In this document: piece by piece, positions 7,844-16,704 of the stretch
Numbering within the stretch: the stretch's first letter is position 1
How the letters are laid out: each line of letters begins with the position of its first letter
Source of the DNA: an uncultured Pseudomonadales bacterium
Lineage (GTDB): Bacteria > Pseudomonadota > Gammaproteobacteria > Pseudomonadales > Azotimanducaceae
Direction: 5' to 3'
Assembly (NCBI GenBank): GCA_958296165.1
Contig: OY282447.1
Coordinates: 4,315,154-4,379,153 of the forward strand
DNA length: 64,000 nt
The notes under the pieces: generated by a model
The model's database searches: none
Told to the model about the DNA's origin: nothing
What the model saw: only the letters and a program-made list of their open reading frames with translations
Translations under genes and position numbers: made by a program

Positions 7844-10012
7844 TCAACCCGCCGCCGCAGCGCCGACATCGCGGTCTTGGGCTTGGCGACTGGCTAGCGG
7901 CAGACGCACCATGATGGCCACGCCAGATCCGTCGACTAGGTTCACTGCGCTCACCGTGCCGCCGTGATGTTCGGCGATCGTGCGTACCACGTACAAGCCG
8001 AGGCCGAAATGCACGTCCTTGGCCGGCTCGCGCCGCGACACCATGGACTCGAATAACGAGCCGGCACCGGCCGGCAGCGTCGGGCCGCGATTGGCAACGA
8101 CCAATCGCACGCTTTCCCGATCGACGTCGAGCTGCACCTTCACCGGGCTGTTGGCGCGATGGAAGTCCGCCGCGTTGTCGATGAGCTTGTCGAGCAGCTG
8201 CTCGATGCGATAGTCGGACACCTTGGCATAGACCGGGCCGGAAACGCCACGGAACACGAGCCGAAGGTTCGGGTGGGTGGCCCCGCAATTGTGGACATAG
8301 CTGGCTACGAGCGCTTGGATGTCGATCACCTCCATGTCTTCGGCGCTCAGCGAGTCCTCCAGATTGGCGGCATCGGCCAAACTCTGCACGATGGCGCCTA
8401 TCCGCAACACGCCGCGCTTGGCACTCTCCAAATACTTGCTGTCGCGCACTTCGGTGCGTTCTTGCGCGAGCTGTTCTAGCGATGTATTGAGGGCATTGAG
8501 AGGGTTGTTGATCTCGTGGCGCAAAGTGCGCGGCATCTTCTTGAGGAAGGTATTGTGCTGGTCCAAGCGGCTAAGCATGTTGGAGACGCTATGCGCCAAG
8601 TCGCCGATTTCGTCGCCGCCGTTGCTGCCGCTTGCCAATGTCGTGTGGCGCAGGCGGCCGGAATCGTCAATCGCCGCGACGGCTTCCCGCCGCAAGTTGC
8701 CGATGCGCCACGTGAGGCGGCCGGCGAAGGCGACCAAGCACAGTGGCACGATGAAGAAGCTAGCCACGGAAACCAGCACGATGGAATCGATGGCTTGGCG
8801 TTGGAAGAGCAGGATGTCGTCGATGTTCTGTTCCACGGCGATCATGCCGATGACGACTCCCGGGGCGGAGCGGATCGGATGGCCGGCCATGATGGTCTCC
8901 ACTTCGCCGACGCGGCGGCGCAAGGCGATGGGTTCGCCGGCCAGCGCGGTCGCTACTACCTCGTCGGCAATGCCTGCTGCGTTCGGTTGCTCGGCTGGCG
9001 GGGCCGAGAACCAGCGCCAGAGGCGATCCCGCACTGCCCCCAAGCCACTTTGGATGGCTGTGAGCCAGCCCAATGCGCGCGCTTGCCAAGAGGGTTCGGG
9101 AGTTGCCCCGCCGGTGCGATAGCTGCCGGTGTCGACGCGTACACGGCCTTGCGAATCGACAACCCGTACATGCACCTCTGAATAGCCAAGCGCCTCCACC
9201 GTACGCAACAGATCCGGTGAACGATATGCCGCCAGATTGCTCTCGCCGGTGTGCGTGATCGCGCGGATCTCTCTGCTGCGCGGGTCGTCCACGTCCACGA
9301 ACGACAAACCGAAGAACTGCCAAGAGCCAAGAATGGCGGACGGCATGGCGAACTCGATGGCGTAGCCCTTGTCCGTTTCCCGCAAGTAGCCCTGTACCGA
9401 GCTTTCCGGCCGCCCTGGACTAGCAAAGCGCCAGTCTTGATCCATGCGAAACGCCGTCATGCTGCCGGATTCGGAGAACGTCAGCGCGATCCGACCTTCT
9501 TCGCCGTTCGGTTCGATGAAGCCAATGCGCAATTGATCGGCGTTGTTGAGGCGCAGCACGGCTGGGTCGCGATACACCTGAGCTTCGTCGACCACTTCCA
9601 GATAGGCGTACAGGGTCTCGCCGCGAGTGCCCAGACTGAGAGCGAACGAGCCATCTTCGCTTGGCGAGCCGAACCAAGCGGGCTGCAATGCCTGTTCGCT
9701 CCAGTCGCTCGCCGAGCCGTTCAGCCTTGGTCGAACCGGCCCCTCAATCGGCCGTGCCACCAACGTGCGCTGGTTGGCGTCGTCGCCGATGTTCGCGGGC
9801 AGGTCCGCGAACAGGTCGTCGCGGCCGTTGAAGGCGATGGCGATGGTCTTGGCGATGGATACCTGCTGGTTGGACTGCTGCTGCACGGACAAGCGTTCCA
9901 TCTCGCTCAGCAGCAGGTACGAAACCCACGGCACGAACAATGCCAGCGGCACGCCAAGCAGGACTAGCTTGGCGCTCAGGCGCAGACCGCGAACGTTGGG
10001 CCGGATGCGCAC
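7844..10012 (-). CDS. pdsS: sensor histidine kinase, dedicated sortase system type (PdsS-like)
   Basis: 722 residues from a GTG start. There is an N-terminal membrane segment (LVLLGVPLALFVPWVSYLLL), a large sensor region with a GxxxDW beta-sandwich-like stretch (LNGSASDWSEQ), and a second membrane segment near residue 410 (IVLVSVASFFIVPLCLVAF). A HAMP-like linker leads to the H box with His499 (LRHEINNPLN), an N box (LIDNAADFH) and a G box (FGLGLYVVRT). The architecture and the partner regulator match the proteobacterial dedicated sortase system kinase as I recall it. No sortase or LPXTG-type target gene is in the window. It lies 21 bp downstream of its regulator. Confidence 0.8.
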   Translation of the reverse strand: MRIRPNVRGLRLSAKLVLLGVPLALFVPWVSYLLLSEMERLSVQQQSNQQVSIAKTIAIAFNGRDDLFADLPANIGDDANQRTLVARPIEGPVRPRLNGSASDWSEQALQPAWFGSPSEDGSFALSLGTRGETLYAYLEVVDEAQVYRDPAVLRLNNADQLRIGFIEPNGEEGRIALTFSESGSMTAFRMDQDWRFASPGRPESSVQGYLRETDKGYAIEFAMPSAILGSWQFFGLSFVDVDDPRSREIRAITHTGESNLAAYRSPDLLRTVEALGYSEVHVRVVDSQGRVRVDTGSYRTGGATPEPSWQARALGWLTAIQSGLGAVRDRLWRWFSAPPAEQPNAAGIADEVVATALAGEPIALRRRVGEVETIMAGHPIRSAPGVVIGMIAVEQNIDDILLFQRQAIDSIVLVSVASFFIVPLCLVAFAGRLTWRIGNLRREAVAAIDDSGRLRHTTLASGSNGGDEIGDLAHSVSNMLSRLDQHNTFLKKMPRTLRHEINNPLNALNTSLEQLAQERTEVRDSKYLESAKRGVLRIGAIVQSLADAANLEDSLSAEDMEVIDIQALVASYVHNCGATHPNLRLVFRGVSGPVYAKVSDYRIEQLLDKLIDNAADFHRANSPVKVQLDVDRESVRLVVANRGPTLPAGAGSLFESMVSRREPAKDVHFGLGLYVVRTIAEHHGGTVSAVNLVDGSGVAIMVRLPLASRQAQDRDVGAAAAG

Positions 10013-10033
10013 GGCGCGTCAAGGCATTAAGCG

Positions 10034-10729
10034 TTACGAGGCCCAGCGGTAGCCGAAACCGTATTCGCTCTTGATGCAGGCGAAATCGGAATCGGCCTTC
10101 TCGAACTTCTTGCGGATGTTGCGCATATGGGTATTGATGGTGTTGTTGGTAACCAGCGACTGCAGCGTGGCGTTCATCAACGTTTCATAGCTCACCGCGT
10201 GTCCTGGGGCGCGAACGAGCTTGGCGAGCATGCGGAACTCCGTGCCGGATAGGTCGATCCGCTCGCCGCGCCAAGCCGCCAGGAGCGCATCCTCGTCGAG
10301 GCTGAGATCGCCGATCTGACGTGCGGTAGCGTCGCGTGAATCGGTACTCGCGCGGACTTCGTTGATGCGCAGCAGCGACGAGATGCGCTCTGCCAGGTAG
10401 TCCAAGGAGATCGGTTTGGACTGATAGTCCCACGCGCCGAGCCGCAAGCCGGAGATCTTGTCCACTTCCTTGATGCGCTCGGTGAGGAAGATCACGGGCA
10501 GGGTGGGGTTGCGGGCAAGCAGCTCGCGACACAGGGCGAAGCCTGCATCCACCTCCTCGCCCAAGATGATGTCCAAGATGGCGAGATCGGGCATCCGCTT
10601 GCCGAAACCCTCGAGCGCCTCTTGCCGATTGGAGTAGGCGGCCACGTCATAGCCCTTGCCGACGATGGCGTCGGTGTAGTTTGCGCGCTGATCCGGGTCG
10701 TCTTCGACGATGGCGATGAGCTTTGACAT
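10034..10729 (-). CDS. pdsR: OmpR-family response regulator, dedicated sortase system type (PdsR-like)
   Basis: 231 residues. The receiver domain has acidic residues in VEDD, phosphoacceptor Asp53 (LAILDI), Thr in IFLTER and Lys in YQSKPIS. A C-terminal winged helix ends in IKSEYGFGYRW, a strong match in form to the PdsR ending. ATG 10729 is preferred to an upstream GTG that would add six residues (MVTIAA). It is the first gene of a two-gene unit with the histidine kinase. Its regulon is not evident; the usual sortase and target genes are not adjacent. Confidence 0.85.
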   Translation of the reverse strand: MSKLIAIVEDDPDQRANYTDAIVGKGYDVAAYSNRQEALEGFGKRMPDLAILDIILGEEVDAGFALCRELLARNPTLPVIFLTERIKEVDKISGLRLGAWDYQSKPISLDYLAERISSLLRINEVRASTDSRDATARQIGDLSLDEDALLAAWRGERIDLSGTEFRMLAKLVRAPGHAVSYETLMNATLQSLVTNNTINTHMRNIRKKFEKADSDFACIKSEYGFGYRWAS

Positions 10730-10888
10730 AGCGGCTATTGTAACCACGGTCGCGCTGTGCCAACGACGGAACCGGACGGATTTTCGCGTTTGACGTTCAA
10801 GGTTGTCTCCACTTTCGAGCTCATCAATCCATTATTTGTCCAGACTGTTCGGCTACTTTTACAGTAGTTCACTGGAGTGGCGGAAGAT
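10730..10888. promoter_or_regulatory. divergent intergenic region upstream of the response regulator and the NadR-like gene
   Basis: 159 bp between divergent genes, more AT-rich in the middle (around 10825-10865) than its surroundings. It must hold the promoters of both units. A TTGTCC hexamer near 10836 is a possible -35 for the plus-strand gene, but no clean -10 at the right spacing could be identified. Confidence 0.4.
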
Positions 10889-11503
10889 ATGCGCGTCGTC
10901 TGCGCGATCGGCGCCGAGTCCACAGGCAAGACCAGCCTGTGCCAAGCGCTTGCCGAGCGCTTCAACGTGCCGTGGCTCGGCGAATACGCCCGCGAGTATC
11001 TCGGCGGCCAGGCGTCGGCGGCCGGTGGCGCAGCTGGCGTGGAACAGACGCCAGAGCGAGCGGCGGCAGCGCACGCTTACGGGCAGCGCGATGTTGCCAC
11101 GATCGCCCGTGAACAGGCGCGTCGGGAGGGCGAACTGCTGGCCAATACCGATGGCGGCGTGGTACTCGATACCGATCTGGCGGTGATTGTCATCTGGTGG
11201 CGCGAGAAATACGGCCCGGTGCCGGCGTGGCTCGAATATGCGTTTGCTGCTCAAGCGCCTCGCCTGTATCTCCTGTGTCGGCCTGACCTGCCTTGGCAGC
11301 CCGATCCGTTGCGCGAGTCGCCGGGCGATCTGCAACGGCTGCACGAGCAGTACCTGCGTCTGCTCACTGAACGTCGTCTGCCGTTCGTGGAAATAGGTGG
11401 CACGGGAGAGGCCCGCACTCAAGCGGCCATCGCCGCTGCACAGCGTTGCCTAGCGGCTAAAGAGCCATCACAGCGCTGTACATCGACGCCGCTTGCTGTC
11501 TGA
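10889..11503 (+). CDS. NadR-like P-loop kinase (nicotinamide riboside kinase-type domain)
   Basis: 204 residues. Walker A GAESTGKTS followed by EYAREYL matches the ribosylnicotinamide kinase domain of NadR, which phosphorylates nicotinamide riboside for NAD salvage. DTDLAVIVIWW and LLCRPDLPWQPDPLRESP correspond to the rest of the AAA_28 fold. The adenylyltransferase and DNA-binding domains of full NadR are absent. ATG 10889 was chosen over an in-frame GTG at 10877. The 3' end overlaps the convergent phosphotransferase gene by 47 bp. Confidence 0.75.
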   Translation: MRVVCAIGAESTGKTSLCQALAERFNVPWLGEYAREYLGGQASAAGGAAGVEQTPERAAAAHAYGQRDVATIAREQARREGELLANTDGGVVLDTDLAVIVIWWREKYGPVPAWLEYAFAAQAPRLYLLCRPDLPWQPDPLRESPGDLQRLHEQYLRLLTERRLPFVEIGGTGEARTQAAIAAAQRCLAAKEPSQRCTSTPLAV

Positions 11504-12317
11504 TCTCGTCGCGCTGATTGCCGGCCGCTAACTGCGCCGCGGCCCACGCGTATTCGCGTACATGGAATGCGGCCAAGGTTTCCCGCAAGCGCTGCGGCGT
11601 CGCGTGTTGCAGCGTCGCGTTGCGCCGATACTCGTCGACGCACGCCATCGCTTGCTCGAAGTGCCAGCCTAGGCCGACGCATAGCCCGGCCAGGTCGAAC
11701 AAGGGGTCGTTGTCGCCGGCTGTCTCCCAGTCCAGCGTGCGAAAACTGCCCTCGACGCGGATGATGTTCCACGGGTTGAGGTCGTTGTGGCAGCCGACCA
11801 AGGCCGAAGGGCGCCAAGCAAGGCGTCTGAACGCCTTGGCGACGGCGGCACTGGCGCGCAGATCTGCGCTGGCAATGTCGGCTTCCTGGGCCAGTGCCGG
11901 GCGCAGCAGTGCGTCGACCTGGGCATTGAGGTCATAGCGCCGCACACCAAACGGTATCTGACGGTGCAAGTCAGCTAGGTAGGCGCCGGCCTCCGCGGGC
12001 GCCGGCGGAGCGGCGGCAAGGATGCGACCTTCGATCCAGCGCGTCAGCATGTGCCCATGTCGCTCGTCGTAGGCGATCACGTCCGGCGCCGCAGCGACGG
12101 CAAGAAAGCGGCGTTCGTGACGATTGGGCGGATTGCGCTCGACCACGCGCAAGACATAGGCGTCGCCGTCCACCTCAACTCTATAGTTGCGATGCGTGTA
12201 GCCGCCCGGCAGGTATTCGATGCGCGCCGGCGACCGACTCCCCCAAGCTGGCACCAAGGTGCGCAGCAGCGCGGCGACTCCAGCTTCTGAAGGCTTGCAG
12301 GCGGCTTCGGTGGTCAC
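11457..12317 (-). CDS. choline/aminoglycoside kinase-fold phosphotransferase
   Basis: 286 residues. The APH-fold catalytic loop is seen as CHNDLNPWNII and the metal-binding motif as LDWETAGDNDP. The family phosphorylates small hydroxyl-bearing substrates such as choline, ethanolamine, thiamine or sugars; the DLNPWN pattern is close to thiamine and choline kinases. The frame is open up to an ATG at 12362, but that would overlap the divergent gene start, and a GTG at 12317 fits the domain start better. TATTATATT lies just upstream of this GTG, so the transcript may have a very short leader. Confidence 0.75.
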   Translation of the reverse strand: MTTEAACKPSEAGVAALLRTLVPAWGSRSPARIEYLPGGYTHRNYRVEVDGDAYVLRVVERNPPNRHERRFLAVAAAPDVIAYDERHGHMLTRWIEGRILAAAPPAPAEAGAYLADLHRQIPFGVRRYDLNAQVDALLRPALAQEADIASADLRASAAVAKAFRRLAWRPSALVGCHNDLNPWNIIRVEGSFRTLDWETAGDNDPLFDLAGLCVGLGWHFEQAMACVDEYRRNATLQHATPQRLRETLAAFHVREYAWAAAQLAAGNQRDEIRQQAASMYSAVMAL

Positions 12318-12360
12318 GTCTCGAATATAATACGCACGGCAACCGCACGCGAACCAACCC

Positions 12361-13467
12361 ATGCATATCCGTTACGTAGACGGCGCACCCCGGCGCCTAG
12401 AGCACTTCGACCCACAGGTGGACCTAACGGCTGCGGACGTGGCCCATGTGGCAGAGATTTTCCGTACGCCCTTGGACGGTGCCTACAACTGGGACTACCA
12501 CGTTGCCGACGATCGCATTCGAAGGCTCTACGAGCTCGGCAAGGAGCTGAACTGGAACGCGGCTACCGATGTGGGCTGGGGGCAGACGCCGGATTGGCAT
12601 GCGGCGCCAGCGCCGACTCCTAGCCGCGTGGAGGAGCTGCTCACGGACTTCCCTTGGAACGGCTACGCACCGTTCGATGCGTTCGACACCCAGCAGAAGC
12701 TCGCCTTCGTGCGCCATGAAGTGGCTTGGGCGCTGTCGCAGTTTTTGCATGGCGAGCAGGGCGCTTTGCTGGTGGCATCGCAGCTAGCGTCCTGTGCGCC
12801 CAGCTTCAACGCCAAGCTCTACGCAGCCTCGCAGACCTTCGACGAAGCACGGCATGTGGAAGTGTTCAACCGCTACGTGCGCAGCAAGGTTGGATTCACC
12901 TATCCGGTCACCGGTGGTTTGAAGGATCTGTTAGACAAGATCCTCACCGATGAGCGTTGGGATTTGAAGTTCATCGGCATGCAAATCGTCCTCGAGGGCT
13001 TGGCGCTGGCTGCGTTTCACACCCGCCGCAACGAAACCGACGATCCCGTGCTCAAGGAACTGCTCTATCTGGTGATCCGCGACGAAGCGCGCCACGTCAC
13101 CTTTGGGGTCAACTACCTAGAGGAGTTCGTCGCAACGCTCTCGGAGCAGGAACGCGAAGAGCGCGCGGAGTTCGCCTACCAAGCCTGCGTGGTCAGCCGC
13201 GACCGGCTGATCGGCACGGACGTGTTTCGCTATTTCGGTTGGGATGTGGATCATGCCCGCGCAGCGCTGGTGGAACGCGGCCTGAACGCCGACTTCCTGA
13301 ACATGCTCTACGCTCGCATCATCCCCAACTTGAAGCGCATCGGCTTGCTCACCGATGGCGTGCGGCCAAAGTTCGAGGAGATGGGCGTGCTGGATTTCGA
13401 GCACCTCGCCACCGATGGCGACATCGATTGGCGGGAGCTGGAGAGACCCCTCGACCTCGAAGGCTAG
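12361..13467 (+). CDS. ferritin-like diiron oxidase/oxygenase of unknown substrate
   Basis: 368 residues, helical. It carries two DEARH motifs at 161-165 and 241-245, each preceded by a Glu thirty residues upstream (Glu132 and Glu212). The ligand set Glu132, Glu162, His165, Glu212, Glu242, His245 is the classic E-ExxH-E-ExxH diiron-carboxylate site of ribonucleotide reductase R2, AurF-type N-oxygenases and fatty-acid desaturase relatives. The pseudo-symmetric spacing of exactly 80 residues between the two halves is clear. The gene is divergent from the phosphotransferase and is followed 24 bp later by a CoxE-type VWA gene. The substrate is unknown. Confidence 0.75.
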   Translation: MHIRYVDGAPRRLEHFDPQVDLTAADVAHVAEIFRTPLDGAYNWDYHVADDRIRRLYELGKELNWNAATDVGWGQTPDWHAAPAPTPSRVEELLTDFPWNGYAPFDAFDTQQKLAFVRHEVAWALSQFLHGEQGALLVASQLASCAPSFNAKLYAASQTFDEARHVEVFNRYVRSKVGFTYPVTGGLKDLLDKILTDERWDLKFIGMQIVLEGLALAAFHTRRNETDDPVLKELLYLVIRDEARHVTFGVNYLEEFVATLSEQEREERAEFAYQACVVSRDRLIGTDVFRYFGWDVDHARAALVERGLNADFLNMLYARIIPNLKRIGLLTDGVRPKFEEMGVLDFEHLATDGDIDWRELERPLDLEG

Positions 13468-13491
13468 ATTCGGTCCGTCGGCGTCGTCGCC

Positions 13492-14848
13492 GTGGAGGTG
13501 ACGTTCGTACGCTTTGCGGCCGCGCTCCGCAACGCGGATGTGCGCGTTTCACCGGCCGAGACGCTCGATGCGTTCAACGTGGTGCAGCGCGTCGGCATTG
13601 GCGATCCTGCGCTCCTCAAGGACGCCTTGGCGCTAACGCTCGCCAAGTCGCGCAACGAGAAGGAGCGCTTCGACGACACGTTCGAGCGCTTCTTCTTCCA
13701 GCTCGCATTTCGGGAACCTGCCAAGCGGTCGTTCCTGCGCAATGTAGACCGTGCGGCCGTGCTGGCGGCGCTCGACGGCATCTCCGCCGACTTGGAAGGG
13801 GCGGTCGCCAATGTGCTTGAGGACGACCTCGACCAGTTGGCACTGCGCGTTCAGGAGGCGGCGACCGAGGCAGGCATTCACGGCATCGCCAGCCTGCGCG
13901 ACAAGAGCCGCTATGAGCAGCGCATCGCCAACGTGCTTGCGCTCGACGAGCTAGATGCCTACCTGGCCGGCGGCGGTGGCGGTGGCAGCGGCAGCGAAAC
14001 CCAAGCGCTGCTGCGCTACTTGCGGCACTACTTCCGCCAGCAGATTCGCGCCTACGTCGATGCCCAGTATCGGCTGCACGTGGATGCCTCCGGCAAGCGC
14101 GTGCTCCTGGAAGCCGCGCTGAAGTCGAATCTGGACCAACTGCCGCTCGCCTATCAAGAAGAGGTGCATCAGGCAGTAGAAAAGCTGGCCCGCAAGCTGG
14201 CCAGCGAACATCGGCGCCGTCGCAAACGCGCCACGCGCGGGTCGCTCGACATCAAGAGGACGTTGCGCCGCAACATCGCCTACGACGGCGCCGTCTTCGA
14301 CCTGCAGTGGCGCCAGCACAAGCGCGAACGGGCCTACGGTGTTCGTGCTTTGCGACGTAAGCAGCTCGGTAGCGCGCGTGGCGCGCTTCTTGCTGTTGTT
14401 TCTCTACGAGCTGGCCGACGTGCTGCCGAATGTGCGCGCCTTTGCGTTCTCCAGCCGCTTGGGCGAGATCACCGACGTGATGCGCGACAATGCATCGGCC
14501 ACCGCCATCGAAGAGGCGCTGTTCACGTGGGGCAAGGGCAACACCGACTATGCGCGCGCATTCTTCGATTTCCGCGAACTGTGCGGCGCCGACTTGAAAC
14601 CGCGCTCGACGCTGATCGTGCTTGGCGATGCGCGCAGCAACTACTACGACCCTCGGCCGGAGGTGTTCGAGGAACTCAGCCGCCGCGTGAAGCGAACCTA
14701 TTGGCTCAATCCTGAGAGCCTCGACCAGTGGTCGGTGGGAGACTCGGAAATGCGCCGCTATGCGCCATACTGTTTCCGCGTGGAAACCTGCAACAAGCTC
14801 CGCCACATCGAGCGCTTTGCCGATCAACTGCTGCAAGCGACCCGCTAG
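13492..14848 (+). pseudogene. CoxE-type VWA-domain protein, interrupted by a +1 frameshift
   Basis: The first frame (from GTG 13492) encodes a helical N-terminal region with a poly-Gly linker (AGGGGGGSGSE) and reaches WRQHKRER; the VWA domain then continues in another frame (VFVLCDVSSSVARVARF, then STLIVLGDARSNYYD) to the stop at 14848. Removing one G from GGG at 14330-14332 gives the continuous RERPTVFVLCDVSSSV expected for this family, including the MIDAS DxSxS. CoxE-type proteins usually act with MoxR ATPases in metalloenzyme maturation; no MoxR gene is adjacent, though the diiron protein is. This could be a real mutation or a one-base assembly error. Confidence 0.75.
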
Positions 14849-14912
14849 GGGCCTGCTAAAAGCACATGCTCAACGTGCGCTATGATCGGCCTAACAGCGA
14901 AGGGGGTCGGCT

Positions 14913-15833
14913 ATGAAGACAGCCATTATTGTTCTCGCCGCGATGGCGGCCGCGGTTTCGACGAACGCGGCCGACGATGCGGAAGAAGTGACGCCGGCGC
15001 ACGTCTATCAAGCGATGGGGCAAGTCTCGGAGGATGTTGAGTTGATCCGCACGGTGATGGGCCGGCCGAAGCTGACCGCTCCGCCTTGGGCGGTCGACCG
15101 CGCCGAGCCTCGGCATGTGCTGTATCAGGCCCAAGTGATGTTCCGCAATGCCAACCGACTGGCCGAGCAGTTGCGGCTGCCGGCACGCGACCTCCCGCCG
15201 ATACCCACCGATGAGATCAGGCCGGCGGACGTGATCGAGTTCGTGCGCGGGGCGCACCTCCAGCTCGATCGCGTTCGCGTTGAATTGGGAATCGCGCTAG
15301 AGGCGGAGTTGCCTCGGTTCGTCGCGCAGAGAGAGCCTAAGGACGTGCTGCGCGAAGTCGTCCAAGCCAGCCGGCAGTTGAACTTGATGCTAGACAACCC
15401 GATTCAGCCGGCGGACGTGTACGGGCGACTGGAACTGGCGGCCGCGTATGTCGCTGGCGCTCTCACCGAGGACGAGTCGATGCCGGTGTACGGCACGCTG
15501 CCGGCATTTGAGGGCGGCAAGACGCCAGCAGACGTATACCGCCGAATGCTCGAGTGCCTAGGCCTGGTGCAGGAGGTCGGCGCCGAACGCGGGATCGAAG
15601 TGCTGCAGCTCAACTTGCGCACGGAGCTGCGACGGCGCGACATCGTCCCGGCGGACGTCTATCACTTGGCCACCACAGTGCTGGCCGAGATCGCGCACCT
15701 AACGCTGCTGCTCGATGCCGCGGACGTCGATCTGCCGCCGGTAGAACGCCCGAAGCACATCTTCCCGTCGCACGTCTACCGCATGGTCGGGATGCTCGAA
15801 GACGAACTGAATCGCCTGAATGAGAAGCTGTAG
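14913..15833 (+). CDS. exported protein with eight PADVY-like repeats, function unknown
   Basis: 306 residues with a signal peptide (MKTAIIVLAAMAAAVSTNA). The mature part contains eight copies of a short signature: TPAHVYQAM, EPRHVLYQA, RPADVIEFV, EPKDVLREV, QPADVYGRL, TPADVYRRM, VPADVYHLA and FPSHVYRMV, each starting a helical unit of about 30-45 residues. I do not recognise the family. The regular helical repeats suggest a solenoid acting in the periplasm. The ATG follows GAAGGGGGT. The gene stands alone, convergent with the sirtuin gene. Confidence 0.8.
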   Translation: MKTAIIVLAAMAAAVSTNAADDAEEVTPAHVYQAMGQVSEDVELIRTVMGRPKLTAPPWAVDRAEPRHVLYQAQVMFRNANRLAEQLRLPARDLPPIPTDEIRPADVIEFVRGAHLQLDRVRVELGIALEAELPRFVAQREPKDVLREVVQASRQLNLMLDNPIQPADVYGRLELAAAYVAGALTEDESMPVYGTLPAFEGGKTPADVYRRMLECLGLVQEVGAERGIEVLQLNLRTELRRRDIVPADVYHLATTVLAEIAHLTLLLDAADVDLPPVERPKHIFPSHVYRMVGMLEDELNRLNEKL

Positions 15834-15847
15834 CCGCCGCGTATTGG

Positions 15848-16642
15848 TCAATTCACGCCAACGGCATAGCCCATCGCAGGCCCGATTTCCTCGTGCAGCA
15901 CGAGGTCCGCGATGCCGTCCAAGGGCGTTGGTTCGCGGTTGACGATCACCAGTTTTGCGCCCAAGCGCTTGGCGTACTCCGGGAAGCCGGCGGCTGGGTA
16001 GACCACTAGCGACGAGCCGATGACAAGGAACAGATCGCAGCGGTTGGTGGCTTGCTGTGCGCGCGCCATCGCATCTTCCGGCATGGGCTGGCCGAAGGAG
16101 ATGGTGGCCGTCTTGACGATGCCGCCACAGCGTCCGCACGGTTCAACCCGGCCCAGCGTCTCGAACTGCTGCTTGAGCTCCGCCAACTCGTAGCGCGTCG
16201 CGCAGGTGAGGCACTTGGCGTAGCGGGTGTTGCCGTGCAGTTCGACGATGTGCGCGGCCGGCACGCCGGACTCCTGATGCAGGTTGTCTACGTTCTGCGT
16301 GATCACGGCGATGGCCTTGCCGTCGTCCACCAGCTTGGCCACGGCCCGGTGGCCACGGTTTGGTTTGGCGTTCTCCCAGTTGCCGTCGCTCGACGCAAAG
16401 CGCCTTCGCCAGGATTCCTGCCGCACTTCGTCCGCGGCCACGAAATCCTGAAACTCGATTGGCTTGATCTTGTTCCAGATGCCGGTGCCGGGGCTGCGGT
16501 AATCGGGAATGCCCGACTCCGTGCTGATGCCGGCACCGGTGAACACAACGATGCGCTCGGCGTCTTCGAGCATCTTTGTAAACGTGTCGAGGTGCGCAAG
16601 ACGTGCGTCGTTCAAGGGATGATCCGGGCCGCGGCGACCCAA
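15848..16642 (-). CDS. Sir2-family NAD-dependent protein deacylase
   Basis: 264 residues with the complete sirtuin signature: GAGISTESGIPDYRSPGTG for NAD binding, TQNVDNLHQ, the catalytic His in ELHGNTRYAKC, a four-Cys zinc site (CLTC and CGRC) and GSSLVVYPAAGFP. Sirtuins remove acyl groups from lysines using NAD and so regulate enzymes such as acetyl-CoA synthetase. The start is uncertain: TTG 16642 gives the full frame, and an in-frame ATG begins near MLEDAER. A 62-bp gap separates it from the upstream CPT-like kinase gene. Confidence 0.9.
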   Translation of the reverse strand: MGRRGPDHPLNDARLAHLDTFTKMLEDAERIVVFTGAGISTESGIPDYRSPGTGIWNKIKPIEFQDFVAADEVRQESWRRRFASSDGNWENAKPNRGHRAVAKLVDDGKAIAVITQNVDNLHQESGVPAAHIVELHGNTRYAKCLTCATRYELAELKQQFETLGRVEPCGRCGGIVKTATISFGQPMPEDAMARAQQATNRCDLFLVIGSSLVVYPAAGFPEYAKRLGAKLVIVNREPTPLDGIADLVLHEEIGPAMGYAVGVN

Positions 16643-16704
16643 TCATCATACAGTGGGCGAGGGCCAACGGCAGTTTCCGCCGGCGCTCGGCCGTCGACAC
16701 GCTG

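Noticed and set aside
13970-13995. Poly-glycine tract as a sequencing artefact in the VWA gene
   Set aside because: The frame is maintained on both sides and Gly-rich linkers are common between the helical and VWA parts; the actual frameshift is further downstream at 14330-14332.
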